Shown: one piece after another, positions 1 to 5,461 of the stretch
Position numbering within the stretch: position 1 is the stretch's first letter
How the letters are laid out: every line of letters starts with the position of its first letter
Origin: an uncultured Anaerolineaceae bacterium
GTDB taxonomy: Bacteria > Chloroflexota > Anaerolineae > Anaerolineales > Anaerolineaceae
Length of the DNA: 5,461 nucleotides
Assembly: GCA_937894825.1 (NCBI GenBank)
Contig: CALCQT010000356.1
Span: forward strand, 1-5,461
Reading direction: 5' to 3'
Translations under genes and position numbers: made by a program
The notes under the pieces: model-generated
What the model was told of the DNA's origin: nothing
What the model saw: only the letters and a program-made list of their open reading frames with translations
Databases searched by the model: none

Positions 1-284
1 ACAAACAATGGATGTTCCGGAGCCACCCAAAAGCGGTCCCCGCCCAGATTCCAGGCTCGCGCGTCAATAAAATCCCGAAACGCTCTGCTGTCACGAAATA
101 CACTGCTCAGCCAGGAAAAAGAAGAACCATCCTCCGAAAAGGGACCTAAAACCCGCCCGCCATACTGCGTCACGACAATCTGTGCGTTGCCCTCCAAAGA
201 CAAAATCTCATAGTCAATCCGGTTCTCTTCCAGCCGTGCAACGACATCTCTTAAATAAATGCTTTGCAATACATGTTCAGCCAT
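1..284 (-). CDS. Galactose-mutarotase-like protein of an uncharacterised family (N-terminal part)
   Basis: The first 94 codons are visible and the rest lies beyond the window edge. The start is the ATG at 284-282, preceded by a GGGGGA ribosome site six bases upstream. The protein begins MAEHVLQSIYLRDVV. Two blocks stand out: VTQYGGRVLGPF at about residues 38-49 and WNLGGDRFWVAPEHPLF at about 78-94, with a lone SFSWLSSVF between them. An early beta strand ending in GGRVLG, then a WN-GG-R-W-APE block, recalls aldose-1-epimerase/galactose-mutarotase-fold proteins, in particular the uncharacterised DUF6786-type group; this is from memory of the family, not a search. It starts 28 bases after the second permease gene and is probably co-transcribed, so an inferred role is handling the imported sugar (anomer conversion or a related step). 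No catalytic residues can be assigned from this fragment. It could also be a carbohydrate-binding protein of the same fold without enzyme activity. Confidence 0.72.
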   Translation of the reverse strand, partial: MAEHVLQSIYLRDVVARLEENRIDYEILSLEGNAQIVVTQYGGRVLGPFSEDGSSFSWLSSVFRDSRAFRDFIDARAWNLGGDRFWVAPEHPLF

Positions 285-290
285 TTCCAA

Positions 291-296
291 TCCCCC
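291..296 (-). promoter_or_regulatory. Ribosome binding site of the mutarotase-like gene
   Basis: GGGGGA on the minus strand lies six bases before the ATG at 284. It supports this start for a gene whose identity is otherwise uncertain. Confidence 0.55.
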
Positions 297-312
297 ATCC
301 TGACTGTCTTAA

Positions 313-1311
313 TTATTTGGTGTATCCCTTAAAATGCATCGAATCCAGCATCACCGCGGCAAAAATGATCAATCCGCGCACGATAGTGTAAACATACGGC
401 GAAGCGTTGATCATCGCAAGCCCATTCATGATGGTGGTAATCAAAACAATACCCACGATCGTGCCCGGGATGATCCGGGCTTTCCCACCGAACAGACTTG
501 TCCCGCCGATCACCGCAGCCGAGATTGCGGTAAATTCGTTTCCTTCCCCAAAACTGAGCGCAACGCCGCCAATTTGTCCGGCGGAAAGAATTCCGCCAAA
601 AGCCGCCAGTGCGCCGCACAACATATAGGTCAGCACAACCGTCCGGCGCACATTAATTCCGGCCTTTAGCGCGGCGTTTGGAGCGTTGCCAATAGCCATG
701 ATCTGACGGCCGAAAACGGTTTTTTTCAGAACGATGTCAAAAATGATTAATGCGACGGCAAACAAGATGATCACGACCGGAATCCCAAAAACTCTGCCGT
801 TGGCGATGGGAGAAAAGAAAACCATACTGGGAGTGGCCGAAGCGGTAAACCACAAACCTATTCCGCGCAGAATACAACCAACGGATAGGGTAACGATAAA
901 CGGCAGAATGTGAAACCGCGCGGTCAATTCGCCATTGATCCAGCCGATCAGACAGCCTAAAACAACGCTGATCAGGATCACCAATAGATATCCGACCGGG
1001 GTGTCAAACAAACTTAGCGGAAGCATACCGCCTCTCCCCACCATGTATGAGACAATTGCGGATACAAAAAACATGTTTCGCCCAAGCGAAATGTCAATTC
1101 CGCCAGTGACCATCACAAAAGTCATACCGATCGCGGCAATTCCGATCGGAGCTGCCTGCCGTAGAATCAGCAACAGATTGTCGATGGTCAGGAATCGTTT
1201 ATTGGCGCTGGAAAACCAGATGATAAGAACAGCAAAAACAATATAAACACCGGCTTTCGACACCAGGCTAACGATATTGTCGCGGTAGTTTATCTTTTTT
1301 GTTAACTCCAT
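313..1311 (-). CDS. Sugar ABC transporter permease, RbsC/XylH-type (second permease)
   Basis: A 332-residue inner-membrane protein of the BPD_transp_2 family, forming part of the sugar channel with the other permease. Length matches the family (about 320-340). Hydrophobic segments run through the protein, for example about 21-34, 53-70, 107-124, 177-196, 223-245 and 280-300. Family hallmarks are GMTFVMVTGGIDISLG (62-77), the cytoplasmic stretch GRQIMAIGNAPNAALKAGI (201-219), which is the probable contact with the ATPase, and AAVIGGTSLFGGKARIIPG (265-283). The start ATG at 1311-1309 has GAAGGA seven bases upstream, lying just past the ATPase stop. The gene follows the ATPase gene by 16 bases, so it is in the same operon. 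It differs clearly from the first permease, so the channel is most likely a heterodimer. The substrate cannot be deduced from the sequence. Confidence 0.94.
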   Translation of the reverse strand: MELTKKINYRDNIVSLVSKAGVYIVFAVLIIWFSSANKRFLTIDNLLLILRQAAPIGIAAIGMTFVMVTGGIDISLGRNMFFVSAIVSYMVGRGGMLPLSLFDTPVGYLLVILISVVLGCLIGWINGELTARFHILPFIVTLSVGCILRGIGLWFTASATPSMVFFSPIANGRVFGIPVVIILFAVALIIFDIVLKKTVFGRQIMAIGNAPNAALKAGINVRRTVVLTYMLCGALAAFGGILSAGQIGGVALSFGEGNEFTAISAAVIGGTSLFGGKARIIPGTIVGIVLITTIMNGLAMINASPYVYTIVRGLIIFAAVMLDSMHFKGYTK

Positions 1312-1327
1312 GAGTGAATCCTTCTTT

Positions 1328-2821
1328 CTACAAAGCCAGTTTGATCACGGCTTCCTGACTGAAGTCCTTTTTCTTCAGTTCTCCGCTGATCGCGCCATCT
1401 TTAATCACCAAAATCCGATCGCAAATACCCATCAACTCTTCCATCTCGGAAGAAATCATGAGAATGGAAGCGCCTTGCTCCGCCATTTTCATAATGATGG
1501 AATAGATTTCGAATTTGGCCCCTACGTCGACACCCCGCGTTGGCTCATCAAGGATAAAAATATCAGGCTCCACTGCGATCCATTTGCCGAAGACAATTTT
1601 CTGCTGATTGCCACCGGACAGACTATCCGCAGTCTGCGCCTTGGGATCAGTCACCTTAATATTTAATTTCGAAATCAAATCTTTAACTGTTTCAGTCTCT
1701 TTTTTCCGGTCAACGACTTTAAACCGTTTCAGAATATTGCGCAGCTTTACCAGACTCAGATTGTCCGCCACCGGTTTTGAGAGCAATAAACCGGCGCCGT
1801 GCCGATCTTCGGTAACGAACGCGATTCCGTGCTGGATACAGGTTTCCGGTGATAGATTGGTTATTTTTTCCCCCCTCACCATAATTTCACCGGACGACAT
1901 GCTGTCCAGACCATAAACCGTACGCACAAATTCCGTTCTTCCGGAACCGATCAACCCATACATTCCCAGTATTTCCGATTGATGCAACGCAATCGAGATA
2001 TTCTTCACCTTTTCAGAAATAATATTATTCGCCGCCAATAAGACCTCATCTCCCACGGACTTATCCGAGAGCGGGTAGAGTTGGCCAATCTCACGGCCGA
2101 CCATGTGCGTAATCAGTTTTTCCTGTGTAATATTTTCCGCTTTGTCGTCGTACACGATCCGTCCATCACGCAGAACGGCAATACTGTCACAGAGTTTAAA
2201 TACATCCTCCAGAATATGGGAGATATAAATGATCGAAATCCTCTTTTTTTGCAGTTCCCGTATGGTTTGGAACAGTTTCTCTTTCTCACTATGGGAGAGT
2301 GAGGTTGTAGGTTCGTCAAAAATCATGATCCGGGCATTACCCATCTGGCTTTTCGCGATTTCGATCATCTGGCAAATGCCGGTGGAGACTGTCCCCACGA
2401 CCGTCGTGGGTTTTACCGGGAGGTTGTACTGCGTGATCGTCTCCTGCGCCTTCTGGTTAATTTTCTTATAGTCGATCACTTTTCCGATTCCGGTGGGAAA
2501 GTTCTCCAAAAACATATTTTCAGCGACAGTCAAATTCGAAAACAGATTCAACTCCTGATGAATAAAAGCAATGCCTTCATTCATCGCGCTTTTCGGAGAA
2601 ACCGGTTCATACGGGTTCCCAAAGACTTCAATCGTGCCGGCGTCCTTAAGGTGAACACCGCCGATGACATTCATCAGGGTTGATTTTCCGGCGCCATTTT
2701 CGCCCACCAACCCCAAAACCTCGCCTTCGTTCAGGGACAGGTTGATGCCATGTAAAACCGGAATTCCAAAAAAACTCTTCTCAATGCCGTTGATTTTTAA
2801 AGCAACTTTCGGTTCACTCAT
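1328..2821 (-). CDS. Sugar ABC transporter ATP-binding protein, RbsA/XylG/MglA-type (two fused ATPase domains)
   Basis: A 497-residue cytoplasmic ATPase that powers the permeases; length fits the duplicated sugar-ATPase family (about 500). The first domain has Walker A GENGAGKST (40-48), the Q-loop Gln89, a divergent signature VSTGICQM (145-152), Walker B IMIFDEP (165-171) and switch His202. The second has the usual degenerate P-loop GLIGSGRTE (289-297, Lys replaced by Arg295), a clear signature LSGGNQQK (401-408), Walker B IFILDEPTRGVD (421-432) and Ser458 in place of the switch His. As is known for this family, the intact P-loop sits in the first half. I chose the ATG at 2821, which overlaps the TGA of the first permease (ATGA), because KVALKINGIEKSF, the usual N-terminal strand, follows at once. 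A longer in-frame start at 2926 would add 35 residues read out of frame from the permease gene. Translation is probably coupled to the first permease. Confidence 0.96.
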   Translation of the reverse strand: MSEPKVALKINGIEKSFFGIPVLHGINLSLNEGEVLGLVGENGAGKSTLMNVIGGVHLKDAGTIEVFGNPYEPVSPKSAMNEGIAFIHQELNLFSNLTVAENMFLENFPTGIGKVIDYKKINQKAQETITQYNLPVKPTTVVGTVSTGICQMIEIAKSQMGNARIMIFDEPTTSLSHSEKEKLFQTIRELQKKRISIIYISHILEDVFKLCDSIAVLRDGRIVYDDKAENITQEKLITHMVGREIGQLYPLSDKSVGDEVLLAANNIISEKVKNISIALHQSEILGMYGLIGSGRTEFVRTVYGLDSMSSGEIMVRGEKITNLSPETCIQHGIAFVTEDRHGAGLLLSKPVADNLSLVKLRNILKRFKVVDRKKETETVKDLISKLNIKVTDPKAQTADSLSGGNQQKIVFGKWIAVEPDIFILDEPTRGVDVGAKFEIYSIIMKMAEQGASILMISSEMEELMGICDRILVIKDGAISGELKKKDFSQEAVIKLAL

Positions 2822-3822
2822 GCCCCACCGCCGATAACATTCAGTTTCCTGCTCTTTTTCACTGCAATCCCCGCCAATGTGGCCAGCAGGATCAAGACAC
2901 CCTGCACCAGCATGAGCCAATTCCATTCCACCTGCAAAAGGTTCAAGGTGTTATTGATCAGCGCAATGAACAGGGCGCCGTACAGTGTCTGGCGGATCCC
3001 GCCGAAACCTCCGGAGGTGCTGGTCCCGCCGACAATCACACAGGCGATGATGGGGGTAAACATTTTATCTCCCAGGGATGAAACGCCTGCTTCGTTACGC
3101 GCCGTCAATAAAATTCCCTCAATTGCAGCAAAAATGCTGGATAATACCATAATTAAAACCGTAACTTTTTTGACATTGACGCCGGACACTTCAGCACAAA
3201 CGTTATTGACCCCAATCGCATACACTTCACGTCCAAACTTTGTTTTTGCCAGTAATAAATAACAGAATAGACAGCACAGGGCTGACAAGATGATCGGTAC
3301 AACAAAATACTTCCCTGAACCGCCCAGGATAATAAAAGCTTTTGGCAAGCCATAAATCGAAGATTTTCCGGTTAACTGCATGCAAAGCAGCACCGCCAAC
3401 CCACTGAAGCACAAATTCGTCGCGGTCGTTGCAATAAAGGAAGGCATCTTTAATCGGGCGACCGCAAAGCCATTGACCAAACCAATGATCAGACCAACTC
3501 CCAACATCGCGAGGATCGCCGCCGGGATCGATAGTCCGGGCATATGTTTAATGGGAGACATTGCCATAATGTAAGACCCGATAATGCTCCCCAGAGTGAG
3601 CGTCGCGGTCACTGAAAAATCAATACCGCCGTTCAGTACAACAAAAGTCAGTCCGCATGCCACCACCAGTACATCCGACACCTGCAGGAACAAATTCTTT
3701 ATGTTATAAACAGTGGCAAAATTCGGAACCACAAACACAGAAGCAATAAAATACAAAATAAGTACCGGCAGAATAGGGGTATCAACCAGTATTCTTCTCG
3801 CTTTTTCCTTAATCTTATTCAT
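2818..3822 (-). CDS. Sugar ABC transporter permease, RbsC/XylH-type (first permease)
   Basis: A 334-residue integral inner-membrane protein of the BPD_transp_2 family. Visible marks are VVLNGGIDFSV (61-71), the GREVYAIGVNNVCAEVSGV stretch (197-215), which is the likely ATPase-contact loop, and VIVGGTSTSGGFGGI (262-276). Hydrophobic segments lie near 16-33, 50-65, 99-117, 173-192, 219-240 and 302-321. The stop TGA overlaps the ATPase start. The chosen start, the ATG at 3822, follows GGAGAA with nine bases between. An in-frame ATG at 3876 would add 18 residues, but it falls inside a strong inverted repeat and adds nothing like the family's N-terminus. The gene lies 74 bases after the binding-protein gene. 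Paired with the second permease it would form the translocation pore; two different permeases around one ATPase gene is a less common order than the single-permease ribose operon. Confidence 0.94.
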   Translation of the reverse strand: MNKIKEKARRILVDTPILPVLILYFIASVFVVPNFATVYNIKNLFLQVSDVLVVACGLTFVVLNGGIDFSVTATLTLGSIIGSYIMAMSPIKHMPGLSIPAAILAMLGVGLIIGLVNGFAVARLKMPSFIATTATNLCFSGLAVLLCMQLTGKSSIYGLPKAFIILGGSGKYFVVPIILSALCCLFCYLLLAKTKFGREVYAIGVNNVCAEVSGVNVKKVTVLIMVLSSIFAAIEGILLTARNEAGVSSLGDKMFTPIIACVIVGGTSTSGGFGGIRQTLYGALFIALINNTLNLLQVEWNWLMLVQGVLILLATLAGIAVKKSRKLNVIGGGA

Positions 3823-3831
3823 AGGATCAGA

Positions 3832-3837
3832 TTCTCC
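3832..3837 (-). promoter_or_regulatory. Ribosome binding site deciding the first permease start
   Basis: GGAGAA on the minus strand lies nine bases before the ATG at 3822 and directly after the 3845-3882 hairpin. It favours 3822 over the in-frame ATG at 3876, whose position is buried in the stem. Confidence 0.6.
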
Positions 3838-3844
3838 AAGCCAG

Positions 3845-3882
3845 CTGAGTTTGCGGGCATTTTGGAATGTCCGCAAACTCAG
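3845..3882 (-). terminator. Intercistronic hairpin (mRNA stabiliser or partial terminator)
   Basis: Perfect 12-base arms, CTGAGTTTGCGG (3845-3856) and CCGCAAACTCAG (3871-3882), enclose 14 bases. In the minus-strand RNA the stem continues after one A-C mismatch with four more pairs closing a CCAA loop. It begins 14 bases after the binding-protein stop. No U run follows, so full termination is unlikely. By analogy with other transporter operons, such a structure would protect the 3' end of the binding-protein message, or partly reduce transcription into the permease and ATPase genes. That gives the excess of binding protein such systems need. The structure is seen directly; its role is inferred. 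Confidence 0.7.
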
Positions 3883-3896
3883 TGTATATCGCTAAA

Positions 3897-4892
3897 CTAT
3901 TGGAGCATACTCCAACTCCATACGGTCGGACCGACTTCGTCGAGATTATCGACAGTTGCAATAATACCGTTGTCATAAACAACCAGATCCGTTGGTCTTT
4001 CGCCATTCGCCATTTTTACAGCCCATTCAACACACTGTTCACCTTCGAAGATCGGGTTCTGAGCAGCATCACCTTCACTGTAGCCGTCTTTCAGATACTG
4101 CATACCAACTTCATCCCCGTCAAAAGTCAGCAAAGCGGTATGGTTCGGTTCGCCAATCTTAGCCCATTTATTGGCCTGCTCCAAAGCGGAGCGGATCGGA
4201 GGATAGAGAAAGTCGGACGGGGTGATGATCAGGTTGGCGTCCGGGTTCGCCTGCAAGGCATTCTGCAGACCCTTCAACGCGATATCATGGTTCCATTCTG
4301 TGGGAATTTCAGAGACGAGTTCAAACACATCACTGAATTCTTCGATGGCCCGTTTGTGCCCTTTTTGCCGGTTGACTGCACCTTCGTCGCCAAGATTACC
4401 GACCAAAAGGATCACTTTGTACGTTTCTTCCGCGGCTCTCGACTTTTCGCCAAACCACTTCACGAGGTCATAAGCCATGCGTTCGTTATCAGACAAAACC
4501 TGCAAATCCGGAATAACATCTTCGCTCTGAATAGCCCGGTTGTTAATGATGACATTAACACCGGCATCCTGCGCCTTCTTTACCGCAGATGCGATCGAAG
4601 CGCCATCCTTCGGGAAGATGATGATGGATTGGCAGCCTTGCGCGACAAGGTTTTCAACCTGCTGGTTCTGTTTCGTAGGATCGCCTTCGGCAATTACGAC
4701 CACCAGTTCGACGCCAAGCTCTTCCGCTTTCGACACCATCGCCGCATGGTCACTCACAAGAAACTGCGATTCCAATGATTCCATGGAGAGACCAATCTTC
4801 ACCTTTGCGTCTTGCGCTTGAACAGAGGCGACTCCCAGGACAGCAACGCACAACAACACCAAAAATATGGTTTTCACAACACTTTGTTTCAT
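3897..4892 (-). CDS. Periplasmic sugar-binding protein of the ABC transporter (RbsB/XylF-like)
   Basis: A 331-residue type 1 periplasmic binding protein (Peripla_BP_4 class) that captures the sugar and delivers it to the permeases. Residues 1-26 form a Sec signal peptide: MKQSVVK, a hydrophobic core, and ASVQA before the likely cut at QDAK. There is no lipobox (Cys15 follows VLL), so the protein should be soluble in a periplasm. The mature part opens with the strand KVKIGLSMESLESQF (30-44). It then has GDPTKQNQQVENLVAQG (70-86), IIIFPKDGASIASAVKKA (90-107), DAGVNVIINNRAI (109-121), the hinge-side GDEGAVNRQKGHKRAIEEF (168-186), and LLTFDGDEVGMQYLKDG (254-270). The KQNQQ-EN-QG and IIINNRAI elements lean towards the xylose/ribose group, but the ligand is not determined. 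The ATG at 4892 has AAGGAG six bases upstream; an earlier in-frame ATG at 4973 would put 27 charged residues before the signal peptide and is rejected. It is the first transporter gene, as usual for the most abundant component. Confidence 0.95.
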   Translation of the reverse strand: MKQSVVKTIFLVLLCVAVLGVASVQAQDAKVKIGLSMESLESQFLVSDHAAMVSKAEELGVELVVVIAEGDPTKQNQQVENLVAQGCQSIIIFPKDGASIASAVKKAQDAGVNVIINNRAIQSEDVIPDLQVLSDNERMAYDLVKWFGEKSRAAEETYKVILLVGNLGDEGAVNRQKGHKRAIEEFSDVFELVSEIPTEWNHDIALKGLQNALQANPDANLIITPSDFLYPPIRSALEQANKWAKIGEPNHTALLTFDGDEVGMQYLKDGYSEGDAAQNPIFEGEQCVEWAVKMANGERPTDLVVYDNGIIATVDNLDEVGPTVWSWSMLQ

Positions 4893-4898
4893 GACTGA

Positions 4899-4904
4899 CT
4901 CCTT
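4899..4904 (-). promoter_or_regulatory. Ribosome binding site of the binding-protein gene
   Basis: AAGGAG on the minus strand, within AAAAAGGAGTCAGTC, sits six bases before the ATG at 4892. It is the strongest such site in the window, which fits high expression, and it settles the start just ahead of the signal peptide. Confidence 0.75.
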
Positions 4905-4990
4905 TTTATCTATCAATAATTTGCATTTCTGCAATGAAACCCAAAAGTAATCAATTTCCGCTCCGGACCGCATGGATTCGACCTCGTTTA

Positions 4991-5006
4991 GGTAAATCGA
5001 TTTCCC
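4991..5006. promoter_or_regulatory. Candidate LacI-family operator
   Basis: The 16-bp near-palindrome GGTAAATCGATTTCCC (plus strand) has one mismatched pair (positions 3 and 14) and a perfect 10-bp core AAATCGATTT. The core fits the AAnCGnTT pattern with a central CG that is known for LacI-family repressors. It lies about 100 bases before the binding-protein start and just downstream of a TTGACC box, in the only sizeable gap next to a LacI-type regulator gene. Binding by that regulator is inferred. Confidence 0.5.
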
Positions 5007-5019
5007 TGATATCGGTCAA
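4991..5019 (-). promoter_or_regulatory. Possible sigma-70-type promoter of the transporter operon
   Basis: TTGACC (5019-5014, minus strand) matches five of six bases of the TTGACA -35 box. A 17-base spacer leads to TTTACC (4996-4991), a poor -10 with three of six matches; TTACCT with an 18-base spacer is an alternative. The spacer and -10 region coincide with the candidate operator, as expected for repression by blocking polymerase. A leader of roughly 90 bases would result. The weak -10 keeps this tentative. Confidence 0.3.
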
Positions 5020-5024
5020 ATTTT

Positions 5025-5075
5025 TAGCACTTCCTTATCCCAACCGTTCTATTGGCCGGACAAAGGAAAGTGCTA
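5025..5075 (-). terminator. Long hairpin after the regulator gene (possible terminator or 3' stabiliser)
   Basis: Four bases after the regulator stop, TAGCACTTTCCTT (5075-5063) can pair with AAGGAAGTGCTA (5036-5025), giving 12 pairs with one bulged U. The intervening 26 bases can form seven more pairs, TCCGGCC with GGTTGGG, closing an 8-base loop; three of these are G-U wobbles. Those wobbles exist only in the minus-strand RNA, which argues for a structure of the regulator transcript. What follows is AAAATTTG, not a U tract, so it is not a canonical intrinsic terminator. Read-through into the transporter genes remains possible. Confidence 0.5.
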
Positions 5076-5079
5076 TCGC

Positions 5080-5461
5080 TTATTGAATGAACTGGCTGTA
5101 AAAATCCACGTTACTTTTGCAGATAATAACGGGGTTCACCAGCTTATTTTTCTCAAATTTTTTGTGTTCTGTTACGATTGAATAAATTCTGTCCAGGCTT
5201 TCAAAGCCCTGTTTAAACGGATTTTGAAATATTGTCGCGATAATTTGACGGGTTTTGATGTAAGTCGCAATATCTTTGCCCAAATCGCTGGCAATGATAT
5301 TATATTTCGAGAGGAGCCCTTTTTGATAGAACCGCTCGCAAATGGCGTTTGATACCGCGGAATTGATGTAAATACCATCAATCTGCTGAGCATGGGTCGC
5401 AACAAACTCCTCAAAATAACGAACAGCTTTTTCCGCATCACCATCATCATAAAATCTTCCG
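5080..5461 (-). CDS. LacI-type transcriptional regulator, C-terminal part
   Basis: The last 126 codons are visible, ending in TAA at 5082-5080; the DNA-binding N-terminus is outside the window. The fragment runs from GRFYDDGDAEKAVRYFEEF through the strand QQIDGIYINSAVSNAIC to KYNIIASDLGKDIATYIKT. It ends with RQIIATIFQNPFKQGFESLDRIY, the usual closing motif of the sugar-binding effector domain of LacI-family repressors (a-I-Q-P-x-x-QG). In the family this domain binds an inducer, or a co-repressor, and changes DNA affinity. Its place directly upstream of the transporter genes on the same strand suggests that it controls them, probably through the palindrome at 4991-5006. Some sensor proteins carry similar domains, but there they are not normally at the extreme C-terminus, so LacI is the best call. 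The ligand is unknown. Confidence 0.8.
   Translation of the reverse strand, partial: GRFYDDGDAEKAVRYFEEFVATHAQQIDGIYINSAVSNAICERFYQKGLLSKYNIIASDLGKDIATYIKTRQIIATIFQNPFKQGFESLDRIYSIVTEHKKFEKNKLVNPVIICKSNVDFYSQFIQ

Noticed and set aside
1310..1666. A 118-codon plus-strand open frame opposite the end of the ATPase gene
   Set aside because: It lies wholly against conserved ATPase sequence (second-domain signature and Walker B) and has no motif or plausible ribosome site of its own.
2822..2926. Longer ATPase start at 2926
   Set aside because: The added 35 residues are the permease gene read in another frame and do not resemble an ATPase N-terminus; the ATGA overlap start at 2821 fits the family.
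3867..4778. A 303-codon open frame on the plus strand opposite the binding-protein gene
   Set aside because: The minus-strand frame is a clear binding protein with a signal peptide, ribosome site and family motifs. The plus frame shows no recognisable motif and is a by-product of the codon use of the real gene.
4815..4892. Lipoprotein signal on the binding protein
   Set aside because: The Cys at residue 15 is preceded by VLL, not by a small residue, and an AxA-like cleavage site is present at 24-26, so a soluble periplasmic protein is more likely.
4893..4973. Longer binding-protein start at 4973
   Set aside because: It would place 27 residues before a complete signal peptide; the AAGGAG site points to 4892.
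4977..4989. ACCT-AAACG-AGGT inverted repeat downstream of the candidate operator
   Set aside because: Arms of four bases are too short to separate from chance, and the centre does not fit a LacI-type operator.
5172..5450. A 92-codon minus-strand frame overlapping the regulator gene
   Set aside because: It is another frame of the LacI-type C-terminus; its translation is basic and motif-free, while the frame ending at 5080 gives a coherent effector domain.
1..5461. Mobile elements, CRISPR arrays, tRNA or rRNA genes
   Set aside because: No transposase or integrase-like frame, spaced direct repeats or RNA gene signatures were seen; the window is filled by transporter operon genes.

Overview
The window holds one co-directional block on the minus strand. 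It is a carbohydrate-type ABC import operon of the ribose/xylose (RbsABC/XylFGH-like, CUT2) class, with a regulator gene upstream and a sugar-modifying-enzyme-like gene downstream. In transcription order, from high to low coordinates, the genes are: the C-terminal part of a LacI-type regulator (5461-5080, cut by the window edge); a control region of 187 bases (5079-4893); a periplasmic sugar-binding protein with a cleavable signal peptide (4892-3897); a first membrane permease (3822-2818); a double-domain ATPase (2821-1328); a second, different permease (1311-313); and the N-terminal 94 codons of a protein that looks like a galactose-mutarotase-fold enzyme (284-1, cut by the window edge).

The genes are packed as an operon. 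The first permease and the ATPase overlap by 4 bases (ATGA). The ATPase and second permease are 16 bases apart, and the second permease and last gene are 28 bases apart. The largest internal gap is the 74 bases after the binding-protein gene. It carries a strong inverted repeat with no U tract, as expected for a device that leaves more binding-protein mRNA than permease mRNA. The control region contains a second RNA-like hairpin just after the regulator stop codon, a TTGACC -35-like box, and a 16-bp near-palindrome with the AAnCGnTT core typical of LacI-family operators. The simplest model is a sugar-responsive repressor, encoded next door, that controls the operon.

The binding protein has a plain Sec signal peptide and no lipobox, which points to a diderm (Gram-negative-type) bacterium. 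A spirochaete or similar anaerobe would fit, but the window does not fix the taxon. The transported sugar cannot be read from the sequence. The binding protein has the general look of the xylose/ribose group.

The region is mostly a conventional transporter locus. The points worth a second look are the operator/promoter arrangement, the two hairpins, the divergent signature motif in the first ATPase half, and the poorly characterised enzyme-like gene at the operon end. I see no mobile element, RNA gene or CRISPR array, and no stretch over 300 bases lacks a gene.
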